The translations under genes were made by a program, and so were the position numbers. From the NCBI GenBank assembly GCA_937969105.1, contig CALBUZ010000150.1:1-15616 (forward strand): DNA of 15,616 nucleotides, written 5' to 3'. Below are positions 7,899 through 13,969 of the stretch, piece after piece. The notes under the pieces are model-generated. The model was not told the DNA's origin, did not search any database, and saw nothing but the letters and a program-made list of their open reading frames with translations. Positions within the stretch are counted from its first letter, which is position 1, and every line of letters starts with the position of its first letter. The stretch comes from an uncultured Collinsella sp. Its GTDB lineage: Bacteria > Actinomycetota > Coriobacteriia > Coriobacteriales > Coriobacteriaceae.

Positions 7899-7901
7899 TC
7901 C

Positions 7902-8657
7902 ATGGCCCGTAAAAAGAAAACCGGCGATACCCTCGCCTTTGACAACGCAGCCAAGACGCTGCTCGCCAACATTCGCTTTGCGAGTGTCGATACGCCCATC
8001 AAGTCCATTACGGTGACCTCCTCCATTCCCAACGAGGGCAAGTCCACCATTGCGTTCAACTTGGCCCAGGCCATCGCAACCAGCGGCAAGAGCGTTCTGC
8101 TCGTTGAGTGCGACATGCGCCATCGTACGCTTGCCAACATGCTGGGCATCCATCGTGCCGGCGGCCTGTACGCCGTTCTTTCCGATCAGATGTCGATCGA
8201 TGAGGCCGTTATCGACACCGACCAGCCCAACCTCTTCTTCCTCGACGCCGAGCCGCGCATTCCCAATCCGGCAGACATCATCGCCTCGCGCCGCTTTGCC
8301 AAGCTTGTCGCCGCGCTGGAGGAAAAGTACCAGTACGTCATCTTTGATACGCCGCCTGTGGGTACGTTCGTTGACGCTGCCGAAGTCGCTGCGATCACCG
8401 ACGGCACCATCTATGTCATCCGTCAGGACTTTGCCAAGCGCAATGAGATCCTCGCTGCTTTCGATCAGCTCAACAAGGCCGAGGTCAACGTGATCGGTAC
8501 GGTCATGAACTGCTGCGAGACTTCGAGCCACGACTACTATTACTCGTATTATGGCGGGGATAAGGGGCAGAACGACGCTGCGGCTGGGGTCAATCCCGCT
8601 GTCGGCGGAGCGGCTGCAACGGGCACCCCTGCGAAGGCGAAACGCTTTAAGAAATAA
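7902..8657 (+). CDS. CpsD/YwqD-type bacterial tyrosine autokinase (BY-kinase)
   Basis: This 251-residue cytoplasmic kinase phosphorylates itself on a C-terminal tyrosine cluster when bound to its membrane adaptor, here encoded just upstream. The kinase-type P-loop is SSIPNEGKST (Walker A Lys47), Walker A' is LLVECDMR (Asp71), and Walker B is YVIFDTPP (Asp149). The tyrosine cluster YYYSYY is at 212-217. It is followed by a low-complexity Ala/Gly/Pro-rich tail of about 32 residues ending in KAKRFKK, which puts the cluster further from the C-terminus than in many relatives. Walker A' carries Glu-Cys-Asp where many relatives have Asp-Ala-Asp. The substrate cannot be deduced, because no glycosyltransferase genes follow. 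Confidence 0.92.
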   Translation: MARKKKTGDTLAFDNAAKTLLANIRFASVDTPIKSITVTSSIPNEGKSTIAFNLAQAIATSGKSVLLVECDMRHRTLANMLGIHRAGGLYAVLSDQMSIDEAVIDTDQPNLFFLDAEPRIPNPADIIASRRFAKLVAALEEKYQYVIFDTPPVGTFVDAAEVAAITDGTIYVIRQDFAKRNEILAAFDQLNKAEVNVIGTVMNCCETSSHDYYYSYYGGDKGQNDAAAGVNPAVGGAAATGTPAKAKRFKK

Positions 8658-8682
8658 GCAACGACGCAGATAAGAGGGCGAT

Positions 8683-9333
8683 ATGAGAGACATCCACTGC
8701 CATATCCTGCCCGGTGTTGACGACGGCGCGGCGAACCTCGAGCAGAGCTTGGCGATGCTCGAGGCGGCCCGCGCCGTCGGCGTAACGCACATGGTGTGCA
8801 CGCCGCACTGCCGGGACCCATATTTTGACTTTGAAAAAATGTGGGAGGCCTTTCGACTGCTTTGCGCGCATGCGGGCGATATGCATTTGCAGATGGGCTT
8901 TGAGGTCAATCATGCCAAGCTCATGGATTTGGGCATCGAATGGGCCGATCGCCTGCACTTTGACGGGTCGAATGAGTTTTTGCTTGAGCTCTCGACACGT
9001 GCCGATTCGTATGACTTTGAGGAATACGAGAACACGATCTACGACCTACAGTGCCGCGGCTACCAAGTGATTATTGCCCATCCCGAGCGTTATCGCGCTA
9101 TTCAAAAGGATGTGGGCATTGCCAAGCATCTGGTCGATATGGGTTGCAAACTGCAGGCTTCGGCTGATTTTATTGCGGGTGGGCGCTTTGGTCGCGAGAA
9201 AAAGCCGGCGCAGCGCCTGTTTGACGAGGGCCTGTACAGCTTTATCGCAAGCGACGCCCACAATGTTCGCCATTACGATTGCCTGGCAAAGGCGCGGGCC
9301 AAGTTTAGCGTGCGAGGCGCTCATTTTCGCTAA
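8683..9333 (+). CDS. CpsB/YwqE-type PHP-family tyrosine-protein phosphatase
   Basis: This 216-residue metal-dependent phosphatase removes phosphate from the tyrosine kinase encoded upstream. The PHP metal-binding residues are visible: HCH near the start (His5, His7) with DDG following, His42 in CTPH, Glu74 in GFEVN, His133 in IIAHPERY, and Asp191/His193 in SDAH. The length is a little shorter than the usual 240-255 residues, though both ends of the fold appear intact. AGAGGG (8673-8678) lies 4 bases before the ATG. It closes the adaptor-kinase-phosphatase set, 25 bases after the kinase. No terminator separates it from the acetyltransferase gene that follows. Confidence 0.9.
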   Translation: MRDIHCHILPGVDDGAANLEQSLAMLEAARAVGVTHMVCTPHCRDPYFDFEKMWEAFRLLCAHAGDMHLQMGFEVNHAKLMDLGIEWADRLHFDGSNEFLLELSTRADSYDFEEYENTIYDLQCRGYQVIIAHPERYRAIQKDVGIAKHLVDMGCKLQASADFIAGGRFGREKKPAQRLFDEGLYSFIASDAHNVRHYDCLAKARAKFSVRGAHFR

Positions 9334-9372
9334 AATCTGTCCCTAACGTTTGCTTTGAACGGAGGGGCGACC

Positions 9373-9873
9373 ATGGATATTCAAATTAAGACGGGATGCT
9401 TTGAGGATGCGTCGTTGGTGCGCCGCGCCGTCTTTGTGGACGAACAGGGTTATGAAATCGAGTTCGACCAGATCGATGAGGCTTCTGACTGCATTCATGT
9501 GACGCTGTACGTGGATGGTCAACTCACCGGCTGCTCGCGCGTGTTTCCCGAGGAACTGGAGCGCGCGGCAGATGTAGAGGCTCCGGTTTCGCCGGCGTGC
9601 GACTTGGACGAAGGCGTTGCGGCGGGGGAGACCTATATTATGGGGCGCGTCGCCGTGCTGTCCACCATGCGCCGTCGCGGTCTGGCAAGCAAGATTGTCG
9701 AAGCCAGCGAAGCTGCTGCGCGCGATGCTGGCGCCAAGCTCATAAAGTTGCATGCACAGGAGTACGTGCTGCCGCTCTATGTAAAGGCGGGCTACACGCA
9801 GATCGCGCCGGTGGACTACGAAGACGAAGGCCAGCCTCATGCCTGGATGGCCAAGCGCATGGGCGACAGATAG
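9373..9873 (+). CDS. GNAT-family N-acetyltransferase
   Basis: This 166-residue protein has the GNAT fold, which transfers an acetyl group from acetyl-CoA to an amine. The acetyl-CoA loop is VAVLSTMRRRGLASKIVE (Arg100-Ala105 as the RxxGxA core), preceded by the strand YIMGRVAV. The N-terminal FVDEQGYEIEFDQIDE and the later LHAQEYVLPLYVKAGY resemble the YjcF/ElaA branch, whose substrates are mostly unknown. GGAGGGG (9361-9367) sits 5 bases before ATG 9373, which decides the start over an upstream in-frame TTG (9355). It lies 39 bases after the phosphatase gene, so may be cotranscribed, although a functional link is not evident. Its stop touches a short repeat beginning at 9873. Confidence 0.85.
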   Translation: MDIQIKTGCFEDASLVRRAVFVDEQGYEIEFDQIDEASDCIHVTLYVDGQLTGCSRVFPEELERAADVEAPVSPACDLDEGVAAGETYIMGRVAVLSTMRRRGLASKIVEASEAAARDAGAKLIKLHAQEYVLPLYVKAGYTQIAPVDYEDEGQPHAWMAKRMGDR

Positions 9874-9911
9874 GGACGTTCCTTTTCTGCTGGCAGTTGG
9901 GGACACTCCTT
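9873..9911 (+). repeat. Degenerate copies of the GGGGACGTTC repeat family
   Basis: GGGACGTTCC (9873-9882) and GTTGGGGACACTCCTT (9896-9911) resemble the unit GTTGGGGACGTTCTT found three times at 12213-12297, on the other side of htpG. They begin at the last base of the acetyltransferase stop codon. The match is partial, so these look like decayed copies. Confidence 0.45.
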
Positions 9912-9981
9912 GGCAATCGACGCATGGGTGTTCCAACATACAGTTTTTCGATTCCGTATGTATATATGCGCGCTAATGGGT

Positions 9982-9987
9982 TATAAA
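9982..9987 (+). promoter_or_regulatory. Possible -10 box of htpG
   Basis: TATAAA (9982-9987), or TAAAAT overlapping at 9984-9989, is the best -10 candidate in the 200-base gap before htpG. The -35 region is AT-rich without a clear hexamer. An imperfect inverted repeat, ACATACAG (9936-9943) and CCGTATGT (9954-9961), lies just upstream. I see no CIRCE or HspR-type heat-shock operator. Confidence 0.4.
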
Positions 9988-10018
9988 ATCTAAGTCTGAA
10001 CATAGCAGGTCTGCGATG

Positions 10019-10043
10019 CGGCTCGGGCAACCGGGCCGTTTTT
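10019..10043 (+). terminator. Terminator-like hairpin in the htpG leader (possible attenuator)
   Basis: CGGCTCGG (10019-10026) pairs with CCGGGCCG (10031-10038), one T-G wobble, closed by a GCAA tetraloop and followed by five T residues (10039-10043). It lies between the only good -10 box (9982) and the htpG ribosome site. It could end acetyltransferase transcripts or attenuate htpG. Confidence 0.6.
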
Positions 10044-10073
10044 GCGGGCAGGGGTAGCGCGAAAGGACTGCAC

Positions 10074-12098
10074 ATGCGTCAATTTAAGACCGAGAGCAAA
10101 AAACTGCTCGACCTTATGATCAACTCCATCTACACCAATAAGGAAATCTTCCTGCGCGAGCTTATCTCCAACGCGAGCGATGCCGTCGACAAGCTCAACT
10201 TTAAGAGCTTGCAGGACCCGAGCGTCAAGCTCGACCAGGGCGACCTGGCTATTCGCGTCTCCTTTGATAAAGACGCCCGCACCATTACCATCTCAGATAA
10301 CGGCATTGGCATGACCGCCGAGGAACTCGAGCGCAACCTGGGCACCATCGCCCATTCCGGCTCCGAGGAATTTAAGACCGAGAACGCCGAGCAGCAGGGT
10401 TCGGATGTCGACATCATCGGCCAGTTTGGCGTGGGCTTCTACTCGGCCTTTATGGTCGCCAGCCATGTGAAGGTCGTGAGCCGCGCCTATGGCGAGGATG
10501 TCGCCCATGTGTGGGAGTCGGACGGTCTTGAGGGCTACACCATCGAGGACGGCGAGCGCGGCGAGCACGGTACCGATGTCATCCTGACGCTGCGCGAGAA
10601 CGAGAAGCTCGACGCTGACGGCGAGGCCGAGACCTACGATCGCTTCCTGACCGAGTGGGGCCTCAAGAGCCTGATTCAGCAGTACAGCAACTATGTGCGC
10701 TACCCGATCCAGATGATGGTGTCCAAGAGCCGTCAAAAGCCCAAGCCCGAGGATGCGCCGGAGGATTACAAGCCCGAGTACGAGGACTATCAGGAGCTCG
10801 AGACCGTCAACTCTATGACGCCGATCTGGAAAAAGCGCAGCTCCGATGTTGAGCAGAAGGACTACGACGAGTTCTACAAGTCTACGTTCCACGACTTTGA
10901 TAATCCTGCGCGCACCATCAGCTTCCACGCCGAGGGCACGCTCGAGTATGACGCTCTGCTGTTTGTGCCGGGCCGCGCGCCGTTCGATCTGTACAGCAAA
11001 GATTACGAGAAGGGTCTGGCGCTCTACAGCTCCAACGTCCTGATTATGGAGAAGTGCGACGACCTGCTGCCCGACTACTACAACTTTGTGCGCGGTGTCG
11101 TGGACTCTGCCGACGTGACGCTCAATATTTCGCGTGAGACGCTGCAGCAGAACCGTCAGCTCAAGGCCATCGCCAAGCGTGTCGAGAAGAAGATTACCGC
11201 TGACCTTGAGGATATGCGTGACAACGACCGCGAGGCCTACGAGAAGTTCTTTGAGAACTTTGGCCGCGGCCTTAAGTACGGCATCTATTCGAGCTATGGC
11301 ATGAAGGCCGATGAGCTCGCGGACCTGCTGCTGTTCTGGTCTGCCAAGGAGCAGAAGATGATTACCCTGGCCGAGTATGCCAAGGGCATGCCCGAGGATC
11401 AGAAGGCCATCTACTACGCCGCCGGCGACTCGCGTGAGCGTTTGGCCAAGATGCCCGTGGTAAAGGGCGTGCTCGACCGCGGCTATGACGTGCTGCTGCT
11501 GACGCAGGATGTGGATGAGTTCACGTTCCAGGCCATGCGTGAGTACGTTGCCGCCGATATGCCCAAGATCTACGAGGACGATGCTGCCCGCGAGGCTGCC
11601 GAGAAGGCCGTTGCCGATGGTGCCGAGCCCGAGGTCGAGGATCGTCACCTGGAGCTTAAGAACGTCGCGACCGGCGATCTTGACTTGGCGACCGATGACG
11701 AGAAGAAGGAGGCCGAGGACGCCACCAAGGAGAACGAGGACCTCTTTAACGCCATGAAGGAGGCGCTCGGCGACAAGGTCGAGAAGGTTGCCGTCTCCGC
11801 GCGCCTGACCGATGCCCCCGCCTGCATCACCACCGAAGGCCCGCTTTCGCTCGAGATGGAGAAGGTACTTCAGAAGGGTCCCGAGGGTACGCCCGACGGT
11901 ATGCCCAAGAGCCAGCGCGTGCTCGAGCTCAACGCTAAGCACCCGGTCTTCGCCAAGCTCGTCGCTGCCCAGAAGGCGGGCGACGCCGACAAGATCAAGC
12001 AGTACTCCGGTCTGCTCTATGACCAGGCTCTGCTCGTCGAGGGCATCCTCCCCGAGGACCCCGTAGCCTTCGCGGCAGCTGTCTGCAACTTGATGTAG
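10074..12098 (+). CDS. htpG: Molecular chaperone HtpG (bacterial Hsp90)
   Basis: This is a 674-residue ATP-dependent cytoplasmic chaperone. The N-terminal ATPase domain (about 1-215) has IFLRELISNASDA (catalytic Glu29, Asn33), SDNGIGM (Asp75), LGTIAHSGSEEF as the ATP lid, and GQFGVGFYSAFMV. The middle domain contains ISRETLQQNRQLKAI with Arg354, the residue that contacts ATP in the closed dimer. The C-terminal dimerisation domain follows. The protein is somewhat longer than the usual 620-640 residues because of a charged stretch (about 500-565) rich in Glu, Asp, Ala and Lys. AAAGGA (10061-10066) sits 7 bases before the ATG. It is transcribed alone, converging on pdxT, and is bracketed by short repeats on both sides. 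Confidence 0.97.
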   Translation: MRQFKTESKKLLDLMINSIYTNKEIFLRELISNASDAVDKLNFKSLQDPSVKLDQGDLAIRVSFDKDARTITISDNGIGMTAEELERNLGTIAHSGSEEFKTENAEQQGSDVDIIGQFGVGFYSAFMVASHVKVVSRAYGEDVAHVWESDGLEGYTIEDGERGEHGTDVILTLRENEKLDADGEAETYDRFLTEWGLKSLIQQYSNYVRYPIQMMVSKSRQKPKPEDAPEDYKPEYEDYQELETVNSMTPIWKKRSSDVEQKDYDEFYKSTFHDFDNPARTISFHAEGTLEYDALLFVPGRAPFDLYSKDYEKGLALYSSNVLIMEKCDDLLPDYYNFVRGVVDSADVTLNISRETLQQNRQLKAIAKRVEKKITADLEDMRDNDREAYEKFFENFGRGLKYGIYSSYGMKADELADLLLFWSAKEQKMITLAEYAKGMPEDQKAIYYAAGDSRERLAKMPVVKGVLDRGYDVLLLTQDVDEFTFQAMREYVAADMPKIYEDDAAREAAEKAVADGAEPEVEDRHLELKNVATGDLDLATDDEKKEAEDATKENEDLFNAMKEALGDKVEKVAVSARLTDAPACITTEGPLSLEMEKVLQKGPEGTPDGMPKSQRVLELNAKHPVFAKLVAAQKAGDADKIKQYSGLLYDQALLVEGILPEDPVAFAAAVCNLM

Positions 12099-12128
12099 TT
12101 CGGGGATACGGCACCGTAACTAGATTAG

Positions 12129-12198
12129 AACGAGAGTGGATAATTTCCCACTTTTGGCTCGAGCGCGGGCTTGAAGTGGGGGATTTTCCACTCTCGTT
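12129..12198. repeat. Large imperfect hairpin after htpG (GAGTGGATAATTTC family)
   Basis: Two 25-base arms (12129-12153 and 12174-12198) are inverted copies with 22 of 25 positions matching, around a 20-base loop. The outer 12 bases, AACGAGAGTGGA and TCCACTCTCGTT, match perfectly. It starts 31 bases after the htpG stop, so it could terminate htpG, but it lacks a proper T run. A third copy of the core lies at 12306-12320. Confidence 0.75.
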
Positions 12199-12212
12199 TG
12201 CTTTTGTACGGA

Positions 12213-12297
12213 GTAGTCATTGGGGACGTTCTTAAATGACTAGTCGTTGGGGACGTTCTTGTTTGACTAGTCGTTTAAGAACGTCCCCAACGACTAC
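12213..12297. repeat. Three-copy repeat: two tandem 27-bp units and one inverted unit
   Basis: Unit 1 (12214-12240) and unit 2 (12241-12267) are head-to-tail 27-base repeats differing at 4 positions. Unit 3 (12270-12296) is inverted. TAGTCGTTGGGGACGTTCTT (12241-12260) pairs perfectly over 20 bases with 12277-12296 around a 16-base loop. Unit 1 can also pair with unit 3 (26 of 28 positions, 12213-12240 with 12270-12297), so two exclusive hairpins are possible. It resembles a REP/MITE-like intergenic element. Confidence 0.8.
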
Positions 12298-12305
12298 ATA
12301 GCATT

Positions 12306-12320
12306 AGAGTGGATAATTTC
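12306..12320 (+). repeat. Third copy of the GAGTGGATAATTTC motif next to the pdxT end
   Basis: AGAGTGGATAATTTC at 12306-12320 matches 12133-12147 exactly over 15 bases in the same orientation, 173 bases away. It starts 5 bases beyond the pdxT stop codon. The two copies bracket the whole repeat block between the convergent genes. Confidence 0.75.
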
Positions 12321-12325
12321 GTTGC

Positions 12326-12913
12326 CTACATTTGTAGGAACAGTTCGTGGAGGTGGGTGTCTTCATCGAGTTCGGGGTGGAAGGTTACGCCGAGCTGGTT
12401 GCCCTGGCGGGCGGCGACAATGCGCCCGTCGACTTTCGCTAGGGCCTTTGCGTCGCCGTGGACCTCGACGATGCGGGGCGCGCGGATAAACGTCAGCGGC
12501 ACTTCACCGTCGATGCCGGCTACCTGCCCCTTGGTTCGAAAGCTGCCGAGCTGCCTGCCGTAGGCATTGCGCTCGACAAGTACATCCATGGTTGCCAAAC
12601 GCGGCGTGCCCTTATCGTCATGGGCGGCAAGATCGCGCGCCAACAGAATCAGGCCGGCGCAAGTTCCCAGTACAGGCATGCCTTCAACGATACGGGTACG
12701 AAGCTCCTCGAGCATGCCCAACTCATCAAGCAGCTTCCCTTGAACGGTAGACTCACCGCCGGGAAGTACCAGACGGTCAAAGTCCTGCTTCAAATCAGCC
12801 GCCTGCCTCAGCTCAATACAACGTGCGCCCAGCTCGGACAGCCTCGCCTCGTGCTCGGCAAAAGCACCTTGGACCGCCAGCGCGGCGACCGTCTGGTCTG
12901 TGTAATCGCTCAT
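12326..12913 (-). CDS. pdxT: Pyridoxal 5'-phosphate synthase glutaminase subunit PdxT
   Basis: This 195-residue class I glutamine amidotransferase splits glutamine and passes ammonia to PdxS for making pyridoxal 5'-phosphate. The start AALAVQGAFAEHEARLSELG is typical. RLVLPGGESTVQGKL (48-61) is the conserved glutamine-binding loop. The catalytic triad is Cys85 in GTCAG, with His180 and Glu182 in TFHPEL. The length matches the family (about 190-200). The minus-strand ribosome site AAAGGA lies about 7 bases before the ATG. It lies 20 bases after the pdxS stop, in one leftward operon, and its end converges on htpG across the repeat block. Confidence 0.96.
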   Translation of the reverse strand: MSDYTDQTVAALAVQGAFAEHEARLSELGARCIELRQAADLKQDFDRLVLPGGESTVQGKLLDELGMLEELRTRIVEGMPVLGTCAGLILLARDLAAHDDKGTPRLATMDVLVERNAYGRQLGSFRTKGQVAGIDGEVPLTFIRAPRIVEVHGDAKALAKVDGRIVAARQGNQLGVTFHPELDEDTHLHELFLQM

Positions 12914-12933
12914 GTGCGATCCTTTCTGCTGGA

Positions 12934-13824
12934 CTAGCGTCCGCGCTCTTCCATGATGATTTCAATCTCGTCGGCGTTGATGCCCACCATAGCCTCGCCC
13001 AGGTCCTCCGAAAGCTCGGCGATGAGCTTGGCATCGGTGAAGTTTGCCACGGCCTTAACGATGGCGGCGGCGCGCTTGGCCGGGTCGCCGCTCTTAAAGA
13101 TGCCCGAGCCCACAAAGACGCCTTCGGCACCCAGCTGCATCATCAGCGCGGCGTCGGCGGGGGTCGCTACGCCGCCGGCGGCAAAGTTCACGACGGGAAG
13201 CTTGCCCGTGGCATGGACCTCGCGCACCAGCTCGACCGGAACCTGCAGTTGCTTGGCCGCCTCAAAGAGCTCATCGTCACGCAGGGCAACAACGTCGCGG
13301 ATTTGCTTTTGGATCTTGCGCATGTGGCGCACGGCCTGGACCACGTCGCCCGTGCCCGGCTCGCCCTTGGTGCGGATCATCGTGGCGCCCTCGGCAACAC
13401 GGCGCAGCGCCTCGCCCAGGTCGCGGGCACCGCAGACAAACGGGACGTCAAACTGGGTTTTGTCGATGTGGTAGACATCGTCGGCGGGGGAGAGAACCTC
13501 GGACTCATCGATGTAGTCGATATCGATGGCCTGAAGGACCTGCGCCTCGACGATGTGACCGATGCGGCACTTGGCCATGACGGGGATGGAGACGGCCTCT
13601 TGGATGCCCTTGATCATCTTGGGGTCGCTCATGCGCGAGACGCCGCCTGCGGCACGGATGTCGGCCGGGATGCGCTCGAGTGCCATGACGGCGCAGGCGC
13701 CCGCCTCCTCGGCGATGCGTGCCTGCTCGGGCGTGGTGACGTCCATGATGACGCCGCCCTTGAGCATCTGCGCGAGCTCGCGATTGAGTTTGACGCGATC
13801 GGCCTTGCTGGTCTGTTCTGCCAT
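12934..13824 (-). CDS. pdxS: Pyridoxal 5'-phosphate synthase subunit PdxS
   Basis: This 296-residue (beta/alpha)8-barrel synthase forms a dodecamer with PdxT and builds pyridoxal 5'-phosphate from ribose 5-phosphate, glyceraldehyde 3-phosphate and ammonia. Key residues are visible: Asp28 in VIMDV, the first substrate lysine Lys85 in MAKCRIGH, and the second lysine Lys153 in RTKGEPGTG. Phosphate-binding loops are at [19 protein letters not shown] and [11 protein letters not shown]. The frame is open 14 codons upstream to ATG 13866, but ATG 13824 has GGGAG a few bases before it and starts the family-typical [20 protein letters not shown]. It is first in the operon with pdxT and divergent from the regulator gene. 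Confidence 0.97.
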   Translation of the reverse strand: MAEQTSKADRVKLNRELAQMLKGGVIMDVTTPEQARIAEEAGACAVMALERIPADIRAAGGVSRMSDPKMIKGIQEAVSIPVMAKCRIGHIVEAQVLQAIDIDYIDESEVLSPADDVYHIDKTQFDVPFVCGARDLGEALRRVAEGATMIRTKGEPGTGDVVQAVRHMRKIQKQIRDVVALRDDELFEAAKQLQVPVELVREVHATGKLPVVNFAAGGVATPADAALMMQLGAEGVFVGSGIFKSGDPAKRAAAIVKAVANFTDAKLIAELSEDLGEAMVGINADEIEIIMEERGR

Positions 13825-13889
13825 GGTTGCTCCCTTGGTTGGCATGTGCATTGCTTGACGGAACATCCTATCTGGGAGCTGGTTATGGC

Positions 13890-13918
13890 GAAATACTCAG
13901 TTTTCGAGATAATGACAA
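13890..13918 (-). promoter_or_regulatory. Promoter of the pdxST operon
   Basis: On the minus strand TTGTCA (13918-13913) is followed after exactly 17 bases by TATTTC (13895-13890). The transcript would start near 13883, leaving a leader of about 60 bases. The -35 box overlaps the first AATGACAAGGTCAG repeat, consistent with direct control by the divergent MocR-type regulator. Confidence 0.55.
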
Positions 13919-13958
13919 GGTCAGACTAATACCAGATTGAATGACTTAATAAGGTCAG
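13911..13958 (+). promoter_or_regulatory. Direct repeats in the pdxR/pdxS gap, candidate PdxR operator
   Basis: AATGACAAGGTCAG (13911-13924) recurs as AATGAC (13940-13945) plus AAGGTCAG (13951-13958), the second copy split by 5 extra bases. The AAGGTCAG cores are 34 bases apart. Direct repeats of this sort are usual MocR targets. One copy covers the pdxS -35 box and the other reaches the regulator's ribosome site, so both activation and self-repression are possible. Confidence 0.55.
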
Positions 13959-13969
13959 GTGATAGGCTC

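Noticed and set aside
7269-8909. A 546-codon open frame on the minus strand across the adaptor, kinase and phosphatase genes.
   Set aside because: It lies wholly opposite well-recognised genes, its product is low-information and matches no family I know, and long antisense frames are expected opposite GC-rich coding sequence.
9874-10073. A CIRCE (HrcA) or HspR heat-shock operator before htpG.
   Set aside because: Neither the TTAGCACTC/GAGTGCTAA pair nor a CTTGAGT-type inverted repeat is present in this gap.
10293-11942. A 549-codon open frame on the minus strand inside htpG.
   Set aside because: It is antisense to a clear htpG gene and has a leucine/valine-rich product typical of a codon-bias shadow, with no ribosome site.
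12214-12296. A CRISPR array.
   Set aside because: The two direct 27-base units abut without spacers, the third is inverted, and no cas gene is near.
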